From JABGQS01 sp963674545 (GTDB lineage: Bacteria > Bacillota > Clostridia > Christensenellales > SZUA-584), in assembly GCA_963674545.2 (NCBI GenBank), contig CAXXFB010000001.1, forward strand, positions 2,790,001 through 2,854,000: a stretch of DNA of 64,000 nucleotides, in the 5' to 3' direction. Below are positions 35,356 through 44,728 of this stretch, piece after piece. A model generated the notes under the pieces. It ran no database searches. It saw only the letters and a list, made by a program, of their open reading frames with translations, and was not told where the DNA came from. Positions within the stretch are counted from its first letter, which is position 1; every line of letters begins with the position of its first letter. The translations under genes were made by a program, and so were the position numbers.

Positions 35356-35988
35356 ATGATGAAGGGATTATTCATAGCGTTCGAGGGTGCAGACGGCTGC
35401 GGTAAAAGCACACAAGTTCGCTTTCTGACGAAATATCTTATTGAACAGGGCGTGGATGTGCTAAGTACAAGAGAGCCGGGCGGTTGTCCTGTTTCAGAAC
35501 GCATACGGGACATAGTGCTGGACCGTAACGTTGAAAACATGTCTGCACAGACAGAAGCGCTGCTATACGCTGCAGCACGTGCCCAGCACGTCTATGAAGT
35601 TATACGTCCTGCGGTGGAAGCGGGAAGAGTAGTGCTGTGCGATCGTTTTATATTTTCGTCTCTTGCGTATCAAGGCTATGGCCGTCAGCTGGGCGTAGAC
35701 GAAGTACGTGCAATAAACGATTTCGCAATAATGGGGTGTATGCCGGATATAACAGTATTCATCAACATTCCTCCGGAACGTGCTTTCGAGCGTATGAACG
35801 AGCTTAAGGTGCGCGACCGTATAGAAAAAGAAGATATAAGCTTCCACGAGCGTGTTTTCAGAGGTTTTATAGAGCTTTCTAAAAACGAGGAGTTAATACT
35901 GATTGATGCAAGCGGGACCAAGTTCGAAACACATGAGCTCATCAAGAACAAACTGATGCCGGTTTTTAAAAAGGCCGGAGTTCTCTAG
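35356..35988 (+). CDS. tmk: Thymidylate kinase, 210 aa
   Basis: Phosphorylates dTMP to dTDP. P-loop FEGADGCGKSTQ (residues about 9-20), DR(E/Y)-type motif TREPGGCPVSE and the LID region DRFIFSSLAYQGYGR are all seen. Length is standard. The next gene (holB) starts immediately at 35989, the usual Firmicutes order. ATG follows ACGAGGG. Confidence 0.96.
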   Translation: MMKGLFIAFEGADGCGKSTQVRFLTKYLIEQGVDVLSTREPGGCPVSERIRDIVLDRNVENMSAQTEALLYAAARAQHVYEVIRPAVEAGRVVLCDRFIFSSLAYQGYGRQLGVDEVRAINDFAIMGCMPDITVFINIPPERAFERMNELKVRDRIEKEDISFHERVFRGFIELSKNEELILIDASGTKFETHELIKNKLMPVFKKAGVL

Positions 35989-36930
35989 TTGGGCAGCGTA
36001 CAGAAGCAGCAGTTTTTGGAGTCTGCAGCTCAAAAGAATATACTTGGCGCCTACCTTATTGTCTGCGAAAGGAACGCAGTTGCACTGCGGCTTGCGCAAG
36101 ATTTTCTTGTACGGCTCTATTGTAAAGACAGTGGCTGCGAGAGCTGTCCTGAGTGTAAAAAAGTTCGTGAGGGGCACATAGATATAATGCGTCTTGTGTC
36201 TCCGAAGGTAGATGAAGTGCGCTCGGCAATTCTGTTTATATCTCAAAAGCCTGTTGATGCAAACTATAAAACTGTATTGATAGAAGCGGCGGATGATATG
36301 AACGCCTCTGCATCGAATACACTTCTCAAAACACTGGAAGAACTTCCGCCCGGCGGTTTAATAATGCTTCTTGCAAGGTCAGTCTCAAATGTGCTGCCGA
36401 CGATAGTTTCAAGATGTTCGGTCATTCATCTTTCACCAGAAGCGGATATTCAGCAGAAGATAGCCCTCAAGCTTGGTGTGGATGCTGACAGGGCACGGAT
36501 ACTAGCAGGACTTTCCGGCGGGTTTTTCGATGAGGCTAAGCGTATCCATGAAGATAAACAGATGCTTGAACTGCGGCTCAAAGCCATCGAGATTTCCGAC
36601 AAGCTGCTTGTACAGAGTAACTTTGCTATAAGTGCATATGTGGACTTTTTTGAGAGCAGTAAAGACGATATAATTTTCCTGATGGGTATAATGCAGTCAT
36701 ATTTTCACGATATATCAATGATGCAGAAAACTGGCAGTGAAGAGCTATTGGAGAATCCCGACAGCATACAAAGCATAAAAATGAATGCAGAGCGCTTTAC
36801 AACGGGCGCAATAAGTAATATTATAAAGGTTATACTTGAGGCTGAAAGGCGTTTTTCTTTTGCGGTGAATTTTAGATTGGCTGCAGAAAAAATGCTTTTT
36901 GACATACTGGAGGAAAAGAACAGATGGTAA
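35989..36930 (+). CDS. holB: DNA polymerase III subunit delta' (HolB), 313 aa
   Basis: Clamp-loader subunit. LGAYLIVCERNAVALRLAQDFL is the degenerate nucleotide-binding core; the zinc module Cys set is in CKDSGCESCPECKK; DDMNASASNTLLKTLEELPPG and VLPTIVSRCS are AAA+ sensor motifs. The start is TTG at 35989, directly after the tmk stop. It overlaps ricT by 7 bases. Confidence 0.93.
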   Translation: MGSVQKQQFLESAAQKNILGAYLIVCERNAVALRLAQDFLVRLYCKDSGCESCPECKKVREGHIDIMRLVSPKVDEVRSAILFISQKPVDANYKTVLIEAADDMNASASNTLLKTLEELPPGGLIMLLARSVSNVLPTIVSRCSVIHLSPEADIQQKIALKLGVDADRARILAGLSGGFFDEAKRIHEDKQMLELRLKAIEISDKLLVQSNFAISAYVDFFESSKDDIIFLMGIMQSYFHDISMMQKTGSEELLENPDSIQSIKMNAERFTTGAISNIIKVILEAERRFSFAVNFRLAAEKMLFDILEEKNRW

Positions 36931-37949
36931 AAGTGATAGGGGTCAGGTTTAAAAGAGTAGGGAAAGTCTACTACTTTTTGCCGGGCAGTATAGCGTTCAA
37001 ACAGGGCGACTATGCAATAGTTGAAACAGCAAAGGGACAGGAATACGGAGAAGTTGTGCTTGCGGACAAAGAGGTAAAGGAAGATGATCTCGTTGCTCCG
37101 CTTAAAAAGGTTATAAGACGGGCAACCTCGAAAGACGAAAAGAAGATAGAAGAGAATAAGACAAGAGAAAAAGAAGCGCTGGAGATATGCACAAAGAAGA
37201 TTGAGGAACACGGGCTTGATATGAAACTTGTCGATGTAGAATATACATTTGACAACTCAAAGATAGTGTTCTATTTTACTGCGGATGGCAGGGTAGACTT
37301 CAGGGAGCTTGTAAAAGACCTCGCCGGTGTTTTCAAAACGAGGATAGAACTGCGGCAGATAGGAGTGCGTGACGAAGCTAAAATGCTGGGCGGCCTTGGC
37401 CCGTGCGGCAGAGCTTGCTGTTGTTCATACTTTTTAGGTGATTTCAGCCCGGTGTCTATTAAAATGGCGAAAGAGCAGAACCTTTCACTCTCGCCGACCA
37501 AGATAAGCGGTTTGTGCGGCAGGCTGATGTGCTGCCTGAACTATGAACACGAACATTACAGCGAGACGCAGCGGCGCATGCCGAGACCGGGCCGGACGGT
37601 AGAGACTCCCCGCGGTCAGGGAGTGGTGATAGACAACAACGCCATAACAGAAAAGGTGCGGGTAAAGATAACACTGCCCGATGAGTCATATGATATAGAA
37701 ACATTCGATCTTGAAGAAGTAAAACAACTGCGCAACTGCCAAAGGCAGAGTTCCGGCGAAAACGGTAAAGACATGAATGAGAAAGAAGCTTCAGAGTCAG
37801 ATAATGATTTGGGTGGCAGAAGAAGAGACAGCGGAAGAAATAGAAACACAAAAGGCAGAGGCGTAGAAAAAAACGGCGGCAAAAATGGCGGGAACAAGCC
37901 GGACGAAAAGAAACTTGAAGAAGACATAAAATCGCTTTTGGAAGATTAA
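36924..37949 (+). CDS. ricT: PSP1-domain protein, RicT/YaaT type, 341 aa
   Basis: Subunit of the Ric complex, which in Bacillus affects RNA processing and sporulation. PSP1 core about 55-260: KVIGVRFKRVGKVYYFLPG at the N-terminus, RIELRQIGVRDEAKMLGGLGPCGRACCC (cysteine cluster, 4Fe-4S-linked in the Bacillus complex) and SGLCGRLMCCLNYEHEHY. The C-terminal 80 residues are basic and low-complexity (GGRRRDSGRNRNTKGRGVEKNG), perhaps RNA-binding. Adjacent to holB, as in Bacillus. Confidence 0.92.
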   Translation: MVKVIGVRFKRVGKVYYFLPGSIAFKQGDYAIVETAKGQEYGEVVLADKEVKEDDLVAPLKKVIRRATSKDEKKIEENKTREKEALEICTKKIEEHGLDMKLVDVEYTFDNSKIVFYFTADGRVDFRELVKDLAGVFKTRIELRQIGVRDEAKMLGGLGPCGRACCCSYFLGDFSPVSIKMAKEQNLSLSPTKISGLCGRLMCCLNYEHEHYSETQRRMPRPGRTVETPRGQGVVIDNNAITEKVRVKITLPDESYDIETFDLEEVKQLRNCQRQSSGENGKDMNEKEASESDNDLGGRRRDSGRNRNTKGRGVEKNGGKNGGNKPDEKKLEEDIKSLLED

Positions 37950-38146
37950 AAACTGAAGTTGTGGTTTTTATACTGAAAGAACTCATGGTGTGACCTTGTT
38001 GCAGGGCACTTCAGTAAGGTGTGGCCAGTCAAATATATTTAAGGCCGTGATGCAGAGAAGCAGGTTGCATTTGCAGAATATTTTGTCTTGCTTTTTGATG
38101 TCCTGCGTGTTAGAATACTCGTGCTGTAGATTTTTAGGAGGTAGGA

Positions 38147-38491
38147 ATGGGAGTATTAATACTTATAATCCTAATAGTACTTTGTTTATTTTCACTGTTT
38201 ATGATAGCAGTCGTTTTGCTGCAGTCGGGCAAATCAGCCGGGCTCACAGGTGATATCGGCGGCGCTGCAGAGCAGTTTATGGGAAAAAGCAAAGCTAAGA
38301 GTTATGAAGGAACGCTTAAAAAGCTTACAAAGGTTGCTGCTATAGGCATCATGGTGCTGGCAGTAGCTTTGGTTATACTGCAGGTATATGTGCTGCCTAA
38401 ACAGGGAACGATTACGCCTGATACGCAGGATACACCGACTGTCGAAGAAACGGCTCCGCCGGAAGATTTGACGATGCCGGATGCAGAGTGA
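38147..38491 (+). CDS. secG: Preprotein translocase subunit SecG, 114 aa
   Basis: Two-helix component of the SecYEG channel. MGVLILIILIVLCLFSLFMIAVVLLQSGKSAG (helix 1 and conserved VLLQSGK), GGAAEQFMGKSKAKSYEGTLKKLTKVAAIG and helix 2. The C-terminal 30 residues are an extra acidic, Pro/Thr-rich tail not found in the shortest SecG. It precedes rnr-smpB-ssrA, a common order. RBS TAGGAGG. The 197 bases between ricT and secG hold no gene that I can see. Confidence 0.93.
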   Translation: MGVLILIILIVLCLFSLFMIAVVLLQSGKSAGLTGDIGGAAEQFMGKSKAKSYEGTLKKLTKVAAIGIMVLAVALVILQVYVLPKQGTITPDTQDTPTVEETAPPEDLTMPDAE

Positions 38492-38687
38492 CGCTAAATA
38501 AGCTTATGTGAATGTAAACGCCTTTCGTAACAACAGCGGGAGGCGTTTTTTGATGCAATAAATCGCTCCGCAGCGGGACGAAAAGAGATGGGAAATAGTA
38601 AAAATATTGGAAACAAACATATGCTATTAGTAAAAAAAAGCAGATTGGTGATATAATATATAATAGGAAGATGTGGAAGGAAAAAGA

Positions 38688-40766
38688 TTGAACATAAAAG
38701 AAAATGTATCGGCGGTACTTGCCGGTAAACAAAATAAAATAGATTTTGACGAACTGCTAGGGGAAACGAAAGCTCCTGCGGCAAGTCTGCGGGAAGCTCT
38801 TTCTGATATGGAAGCGCATGGGCAAGTAGTTATATCAAAAAAGGGTAAGATCTTTGCGCCCGGCAGGTTCGGTTATTTCACGGGCAGGCTGGAGGTTAAG
38901 CGCCTTGGATTTGCGTTCCTGGTCTGTGATGATGATACGCAGGAGGATATATACATAGGTGCGGACAATAAAGCGGGTGCCTTAAACGACGACATTGTGC
39001 TTGTTCGCCTGCTGTCAAAAGAAGAAACGCATCGTAGACGGGAAGGAGTCGTCGTAAAGATACTCAGCAGCGAGGAGCTTACAGTAGTTGGATTGCTAAC
39101 GAATAGCTTCGTGATTCCTGACGATGATCGTCTGGACGATGTGCATATACAAAAGAAGAATCTGGGTGGTGCAAAAAGCGGGCAGAAGGTCATAGCAAAG
39201 ATAGTTAAGCGTGCAGGTAAAAACGAATGCCCTGAAGGAGAGATAACTCAGATATTGGGTGAGGCTGGCGTAAGCAGTGTTGAAATGCTAAGCTACATCA
39301 AGCGTTTCAATCTTCCGGAGGAGTTCCCGGATGACGTCATGATACAGGCAAAAGAAGCAGCGGGGCGGCAGCTAAATATAAATGGAAGGCTTGACCTGCG
39401 TGATCAAACTGTGTTCACGATAGATGGCGAAAGTGCGAAAGACTTAGACGACGCCGTTTCAATAAAGAAACTTGATGACGGCTACGAACTTGGCGTTCAC
39501 ATTGCTGATGTTTCGCATTACGTTCTTGAAGGGAGCAAACTTGACAAAGAAGCGCTGGAACGCGGCACAAGCGTATACCTTGCTGACTACGTCATACCTA
39601 TGCTTCCGGAACCGCTCTCGAACGGAGCGTGTTCTCTGGCGGAAGGCACAGAAAAGCTGACGCTGTCGTGCATTATGAAGATAACTTCTGACGGGAGAAT
39701 ACAAAGCGGCTCACTTCATGAAAGCGTTATAAGATCTACTCACCGTATGACTTATACTGACGTAAACTCTATACTCGAAGGAAACGATAAAAGGCTGCTG
39801 AAGAAATATGCAGATATCGTTGATGATATAAAGGTTATGGAGCGTCTGGCAGAGCAGCTTCGGCTGCGCAGGGAAGAAAAGGGGAGCATAGATTTCGAAC
39901 TTGATGAGACACAGTTCGTTTATGATTCCGAAGGGCGTGTCACAGACGTAATGCCAAGAGTAAGGGGCAACGCAGAGCGGCTTATAGAAGAGTTTATGCT
40001 GGCAGCAAACAGGACTGTAGCTGAAGAGTACTTCTGGAGACAAATACCGTTTGTCTACAGGGTTCACGAAAAACCGGACGAAGAAAAGATGAAGGCTTTT
40101 GAGCTGCTTTACAAGAACCTTGGATATACGATAAAAGGAAAGCTGGAAAATGTACATCCGAAGATGCTGCAAAAAGTCCTTTCAGATATAAAAGGGACTC
40201 AGCATGAGAACATTATCAGCCAGATTATGCTGCGGTCGCTTAAAAAGGCGGAATATTCTGAACAGTGTATAGGTCACTTTGGTCTGTCTTTTCCGTATTA
40301 CTGCCATTTTACATCTCCCATAAGGCGTTATCCAGACCTTGCTGTACACAGAATAATAAAGCATGATCTTGGCGGCAGGCTGACGGATAAGTATATTGAG
40401 AAACTGGAAGAAAGGGTAGTTGATATAAGCGATAAGTCGAGTCTTCGTGAACGTGCGGCTATGCAGGCAGAGCGAAAAGTCGATGATATGAAAAAAGCGG
40501 AATATATGATGGGCAAAGAAGGCGTGGTATACCCCGGAGTTGTCAGCGGAGTCACAAAAAATGCGCTTTTTGTCGAGCTTGACAACACAGTTGAGGGTGT
40601 GATACCATTGTCTTCCTTACTGGACGACTACTACATTTTTGATGAGAATTTTTACTTTGTAAAAGGCGAACACTCTGGTAAAAAAATAAGCCTTGGTGAC
40701 GAGATGACAATACGTGTGATGGCTGTTAGTGTTTATCCGCCAAGGATAGAGTTTGAACGTGCATAG
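38688..40766 (+). CDS. rnr: Ribonuclease R, 692 aa
   Basis: 3'-5' exoribonuclease of the RNase II/RNR family. An N-terminal winged-helix region (KIDFDELLGETKAPAASLREALSDMEAHG) and cold-shock domains lead into the RNB catalytic domain, with TIDGESAKDLDDAVSIKKL (catalytic Asp cluster) and HYCHFTSPIRRYPDLAVHR-type motif (YYCHFTSPIRRYPD). A C-terminal S1 domain (EGVVYPGVVSGVTKNALFVELD) ends the protein. The start is TTG at 38688 after GGAAGGA; two TATAAT boxes lie just upstream. It degrades structured RNA with SmpB/tmRNA, encoded next. Confidence 0.95.
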   Translation: MNIKENVSAVLAGKQNKIDFDELLGETKAPAASLREALSDMEAHGQVVISKKGKIFAPGRFGYFTGRLEVKRLGFAFLVCDDDTQEDIYIGADNKAGALNDDIVLVRLLSKEETHRRREGVVVKILSSEELTVVGLLTNSFVIPDDDRLDDVHIQKKNLGGAKSGQKVIAKIVKRAGKNECPEGEITQILGEAGVSSVEMLSYIKRFNLPEEFPDDVMIQAKEAAGRQLNINGRLDLRDQTVFTIDGESAKDLDDAVSIKKLDDGYELGVHIADVSHYVLEGSKLDKEALERGTSVYLADYVIPMLPEPLSNGACSLAEGTEKLTLSCIMKITSDGRIQSGSLHESVIRSTHRMTYTDVNSILEGNDKRLLKKYADIVDDIKVMERLAEQLRLRREEKGSIDFELDETQFVYDSEGRVTDVMPRVRGNAERLIEEFMLAANRTVAEEYFWRQIPFVYRVHEKPDEEKMKAFELLYKNLGYTIKGKLENVHPKMLQKVLSDIKGTQHENIISQIMLRSLKKAEYSEQCIGHFGLSFPYYCHFTSPIRRYPDLAVHRIIKHDLGGRLTDKYIEKLEERVVDISDKSSLRERAAMQAERKVDDMKKAEYMMGKEGVVYPGVVSGVTKNALFVELDNTVEGVIPLSSLLDDYYIFDENFYFVKGEHSGKKISLGDEMTIRVMAVSVYPPRIEFERA

Positions 40767-40784
40767 AAGAACGGAGCGGCAAAA

Positions 40785-41243
40785 GTGAGCGATAATATAA
40801 AAGTACTTATTAAAAACAAAAAGGTACGCCACGAGTTCTTCATAGAGGAAACGTACGAAGCCGGTATTGAGCTTAAAGGCAGTGAAGTCAAGTCGATTCG
40901 GGAAGGTAAGGCAAATATAAAAGAAGCGTATGTGCGAATTAAGGACAACGAAGCGCTTATAACGGGAATGCACATAAGCCCATATGAAAAAGCGGGTTCA
41001 TGGAGCTTGGAGCCAGCAAGAACAAGGCGCCTTTTGCTCCATAAAAGAGAGATAATAAAGCTTTACTCCATGGTAGCGCAGAAAGGGCTCACTCTGGTAC
41101 CGTTGACGGTCTATCTTAAAAACGGACTGGTAAAGATCGAGATAGGTGTTGCGCGTGGCAAGAAGCTCTATGATAAACGTCAGGATATAAAACAGCGTGA
41201 TGCAAAAAGACAGCAGGACCTCGCAAGAAAAATGTCGCGCTGA
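40785..41243 (+). CDS. smpB: SsrA-binding protein SmpB, 152 aa
   Basis: Binds tmRNA and delivers it to stalled ribosomes. Signature GIELKGSEVKSIREGKANIKEAYVRI, HISPYEKA, RRLLLHKREI and GKKLYDKRQDIKQRDAKRQ are all present. GTG start after AGCGG. It lies 18 bases after rnr and directly precedes ssrA. Confidence 0.97.
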   Translation: MSDNIKVLIKNKKVRHEFFIEETYEAGIELKGSEVKSIREGKANIKEAYVRIKDNEALITGMHISPYEKAGSWSLEPARTRRLLLHKREIIKLYSMVAQKGLTLVPLTVYLKNGLVKIEIGVARGKKLYDKRQDIKQRDAKRQQDLARKMSR

Positions 41244-41267
41244 TAATATAATGGCACAACCATTCGT

Positions 41268-41634
41268 GGGGGCGTATATGGCTTTCGACGGGGGTTTGCC
41301 GGAGCTTAACAAGCGGGTCGCAGATCCGGAATCTGCGTTAAAAGTCCGGACCTAATTTTAGTTGCAGATAATTCTGAACTAGCTTACGCTGCTGCTTAAG
41401 CAGTAGTGTAATGTCTTGCCGATGGCACCCTAACCGTCGGATCCAAGGCATCATTAACTAGGGGAACCACCTCTACAAAGCTTTGAGTTGAGGAAGGGAT
41501 CATGAAGCTACCAAACGGCATGCATCGTATAGCAGGCTGGCCGTGCGGGAAACCTTAATTGTCTATACTGCACCCGGAGAAAATTAGGCACTGGAACTTT
41601 CGGACAGGGGTTCGACTCCCCTCGCCTCCACCAA
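41268..41634 (+). ncRNA. ssrA: Transfer-messenger RNA (ssrA)
   Basis: The 5' end GGGGGCG pairs with CGCCTCC at the 3' end, giving the G3-U alanine-identity pair, followed by A and an encoded CCA. The T-arm reads AGGGGTTCGACTCCCCT. The tag frame starts at GCA 41364 and reads ADNSELAYAAA then TAA at 41397-41399. A GACGGGGG segment and pseudoknot-like GC blocks flank the tag. It rescues ribosomes and marks proteins for degradation. The 3' end is the attachment site of the following integrase island. Confidence 0.97.
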
Positions 41635-41643
41635 ATTATTATG

Positions 41644-41669
41644 AAAAACCACTATATATAGTGGTTTTT
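41644..41669 (+). terminator. Terminator of tmRNA
   Basis: AAAAACCACTA and TAGTGGTTTTT form a perfect palindromic stem with a short AT loop, ending in T residues. Confidence 0.8.
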
Positions 41670-41719
41670 CTTTGCTCAAAAAATACTATATATTGATTTT
41701 TGATAATTTATATAATTGC

Positions 41720-41780
41720 TTGTAGCCAAATTGTAGCCAAATGTAGTATAATGGTAATAAGCCAAGATATTGTAGCCAAA
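41720..41780. repeat. Three 11-bp direct repeats TTGTAGCCAAA near the island edge
   Basis: Copies at 41720-41730, 41731-41741 and 41770-41780; the first two are directly adjacent. A TATAAT (41747-41752) lies between copies 2 and 3. They may be integrase arm sites or an operator. Seen directly; the role is inferred. Confidence 0.8.
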
Positions 41781-41797
41781 TCCAAAGGGGGTTTGAT

Positions 41798-42673
41798 ATG
41801 TGTTATAGAGCATGTTTGCAAGAAAAATTCCTATATAATTACTTAACTATCTATAACGACCTTGAATGCGAAATGAAAAACGCAATAAAGTGCAATACCG
41901 CATCGGAAGGTTGGGAGGAATACGATAAGAAATATAATAGTAATGGCTTGATTTTTTATGCGCTCAGAAATTTATTAGTTCATGATACTGAAAAGACACT
42001 AAAAGAGTTAAAGAATATAGACCGAGATTATAAGCAGATTATATTAGACTTGAATGGTCTGAAGCTTGATAAGGTGTTGCGGATAAAATATATTGAGTTT
42101 CTCGTTACAACATCGAATATTGAAAGTGAATTGGGTAAAAAGGGATACTCGCTTTATATATCTGATAATGAAAACAACTATTTTCGCTGCTTTTCAAAGC
42201 GATTTAATAGTGGCTTAAGAATAAACATATTTTTTCATCATTCTGCGAAGTTTGTGACGTTCGATGTAAGCACATATAATCACAATACGAAAACGGGGAA
42301 GAAGGAACTCTACAAAGAGACTAAGGTATATGTCGAAAGTAAGCTTTATAAAGACACTATTGAATGCCATATGTTTTTGCAGAACAATGAATCGATATCA
42401 CCGAAACTTGACATCGTATATGAATTAAGTAAAGCAAAAGCGTGTGGCTATTTTCACAAACGGAATTGGATTGGAACAAGAGTGTTAGAAAATGGGCTAG
42501 TCAAGATGTACTCAAATAGAGGATATCATAAGGAAAGCTTCATGAATCATGATGAACTGATGAAGAAAATATGGGAGTCGTTCAGTATTGAGATAGCGGA
42601 AAAAATATGTGGTGATGTGAATCAACTTTACAATAATGCAAAGAGTGCGGTTAGAAAAATTGGACTCTACTAA
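41798..42673 (+). CDS. Unknown island protein with HEPN-like RNLLVH motif, 291 aa
   Basis: No family recognised with certainty. A helical N-terminal part carries YALRNLLVHDTEKTL; Arg57-Asn58 with His62 fits the R-N-x3-H pattern of HEPN nucleases. The C-terminal part is rich in Tyr, Lys and Asn and mixed in structure (GYSLYISDNENNYFRCF, NIFFHHSAKFVTFDV). The gene is AT-rich unlike the chromosomal genes before it, supporting transfer. RBS AAGGGGG before the ATG. It sits between the attachment site and the integrase, where cargo or regulatory genes often lie. An RNA-targeting toxin or defence function is possible, not shown. Confidence 0.55.
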   Translation: MCYRACLQEKFLYNYLTIYNDLECEMKNAIKCNTASEGWEEYDKKYNSNGLIFYALRNLLVHDTEKTLKELKNIDRDYKQIILDLNGLKLDKVLRIKYIEFLVTTSNIESELGKKGYSLYISDNENNYFRCFSKRFNSGLRINIFFHHSAKFVTFDVSTYNHNTKTGKKELYKETKVYVESKLYKDTIECHMFLQNNESISPKLDIVYELSKAKACGYFHKRNWIGTRVLENGLVKMYSNRGYHKESFMNHDELMKKIWESFSIEIAEKICGDVNQLYNNAKSAVRKIGLY

Positions 42674-42687
42674 TAAAAGGAGATAAT

Positions 42688-43815
42688 ATGCCGTTCGGAT
42701 CGATTTCAAAAGTAAATAACAGATTCCGAGTTTGTTTTGACTACGGAAAAGACGAAAACGATAAGCGTGTTCGTAAGTATAAAGCCTATGATACAAAACG
42801 AGAAGCTGAATTGCAGCTTGCTCGGCATAGTGTTTCGATGGAAGATGGTTCAGCGATTATTCCACGAGTAATGACGCTGAAAGAGTGGTTATCTTATTGG
42901 ATGGAAAACATGTATGCTCCAAGGGCTGCTGAGACCAGTGTATACGGATATAAAAACATGATTGATCGATACATAGTTCCGTTTCTTGGTAGCATGAAAC
43001 TTCAAAAGCTCAAACCGATGCACGTACAAAAATATTATACAATGCTTATGGAAGAAAAGGACCTCTCTCCAAATACGGTGATCAAACATCACGACTTGTT
43101 AAATTCTGCTCTAAAAGCTGCGGTAAAGCAGGAATATATGCTTAAGAATCCTTTGGAAGGAGTCGATCGTCCGAAAAAGAAAAAGCATGAGGCCAGCATA
43201 TATACGCCGGAGCAGCTTCAGACTCTTTTCCGGCTGGTGGAGGGCAATCGGCTGGAAACAGCAGTGAAACTTGGAGCGTATCTTGGACTTCGCCGAGAAG
43301 AGATTTGTGGACTTAAATGGGATGACATTGACTTTAAAAAACATACGCTATGCATTTATCGTGCGATGACACAGGTTGGAACGGAAATTGTAGTAAAGGA
43401 TACAAAAACGAATGCTTCGCAACGCAGACTGCATATCCCGAACAGCTTGCTGTCTGTGCTCAAAGAAGAATATAATAGACAGGCTGAAAATAAAAAACGT
43501 TTCGGTGATGGGTGGAAGGGCACAGGTTTTGTGATTGTTTGGGAGGATGGACATTCCTATCGTCCAAATTATATATCCGAGTTGTTTACTAAATTCCTGA
43601 AAGAAAACAACTTGCCTAAGATTGTTTTGCATGAACTGCGGCATACCTTCGCTAGTATTTCCAATGAAGCAGGTGTGCAGGAATTCAATATTGGTAAAGC
43701 GTTAGGCCATGCCAACGTTGGAACGACTAAAAAAATCTATACGCATCTGTTTGATCAAAAGCATACAGCAGCAGTGGATGCTGTTGCTAATTTGATAGAT
43801 GGAAAAGAGGAGTAA
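42688..43815 (+). CDS. Tyrosine recombinase (integrase), 375 aa
   Basis: Integrates and excises the island by site-specific recombination. N-terminal AP2-like arm-binding region (residues 1-55), core-binding SAM-like domain (about 62-160) and catalytic domain (170-370). Catalytic residues: Arg202 (GLRREE), Lys240 (TKTNASQ), His315 and Arg318 (HELRH), His341 (LGHANVGTT) and Tyr351 (KKIYTHL). It is full length and looks active. Located 1.05 kb after ssrA, the usual place for integrases that use the tmRNA 3' end. Confidence 0.95.
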   Translation: MPFGSISKVNNRFRVCFDYGKDENDKRVRKYKAYDTKREAELQLARHSVSMEDGSAIIPRVMTLKEWLSYWMENMYAPRAAETSVYGYKNMIDRYIVPFLGSMKLQKLKPMHVQKYYTMLMEEKDLSPNTVIKHHDLLNSALKAAVKQEYMLKNPLEGVDRPKKKKHEASIYTPEQLQTLFRLVEGNRLETAVKLGAYLGLRREEICGLKWDDIDFKKHTLCIYRAMTQVGTEIVVKDTKTNASQRRLHIPNSLLSVLKEEYNRQAENKKRFGDGWKGTGFVIVWEDGHSYRPNYISELFTKFLKENNLPKIVLHELRHTFASISNEAGVQEFNIGKALGHANVGTTKKIYTHLFDQKHTAAVDAVANLIDGKEE

Positions 43816-43848
43816 AGAATACGTTTTACTATACAAATGAGGTAGAAA

Positions 43849-44694
43849 ATGAACGAGTATTGTAGTTTTGATGATCAACATAAGGCTTATGAATTAGTTA
43901 TGGATTTTTGCGATACCGTCACACATAAAAACCGATATTTTTCAAAGCATAAGCTTCTCGATAAACTATCTAAGATTGCAGATAAAAGCACATTAATTCT
44001 TTCACCAAAAACAGTATTGTATCGAGCTAGGCTTTATGACGATTATGAGACTCTGAACAAGATGTATATTATTAATCATGATATAGAATGTGGTACGGAT
44101 ACTGGTAGAAAAACATTGAAAGATTACGATAATGCATTAGAACAATATAAGATGAGGGAAAAGAGTGGCTTCTGGGGATTTGACGTAAAGGACTCGTTTG
44201 TTCCGCCAAATAATATTATAACAGAAGGTCGTACTAATCCGGTCTTTATTAATTACTTATATACAGCTGAAGAAGAATATACAGCTATGGTTGAAATAAA
44301 GCCAACTCTTGAATCCTTAGTAAGCATTGCGGAAATTTCAATAGGAAAGGTTTTAAAGATTGCGGATTTCGCTCAGAATTTTGAAGAAAAACACTCTTTT
44401 GAAGATGCGTTAAGAGAGAATATCACTTACTGTTTATCTTGGATTGTAGATAATAATAAAAAGTATTATATACCGGCACAGATAATAAGTGAGTATATAA
44501 AATCTATTGGGTTTGACGGTATAAGATATTCAAGTTCCCTTTTCAGAGATGGACATAATGTTACGATTTTTAATTATGAAAATTGCAAGCCAACATGTTC
44601 AAAGATTTATACTGTTAGAGGAATATATATTAAGTCCAACTGTACGTTGCCATATGATGGAACGAAAATTGTTCATCCAAGATTTAATAAATAA
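43849..44694 (+). CDS. RES-domain protein, probable NAD+-consuming effector, 281 aa
   Basis: RES-family proteins characterised elsewhere break down NAD+ in toxin-antitoxin systems (with Xre antitoxins). Family signatures are LYRARLYDD (about 57-65), EGRTNPVFINYLYTAEEEYTAMVEIKP (about 126-152, the R and the conserved E) and DGIRYSSSLFRDGHNVTIF (about 223-241, the conserved S). The N-terminal 50 residues resemble the HEPN-adjacent/apoptosis-control region of larger RES proteins. No antitoxin of the RES type (Xre-MbcA) is immediately beside it, so either it is self-contained or its partner is elsewhere. RBS GAGGT. Confidence 0.8.
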   Translation: MNEYCSFDDQHKAYELVMDFCDTVTHKNRYFSKHKLLDKLSKIADKSTLILSPKTVLYRARLYDDYETLNKMYIINHDIECGTDTGRKTLKDYDNALEQYKMREKSGFWGFDVKDSFVPPNNIITEGRTNPVFINYLYTAEEEYTAMVEIKPTLESLVSIAEISIGKVLKIADFAQNFEEKHSFEDALRENITYCLSWIVDNNKKYYIPAQIISEYIKSIGFDGIRYSSSLFRDGHNVTIFNYENCKPTCSKIYTVRGIYIKSNCTLPYDGTKIVHPRFNK

Positions 44695-44728
44695 CCAGTA
44701 ATATTATACTGTTTTCGGAGAGTTTATT

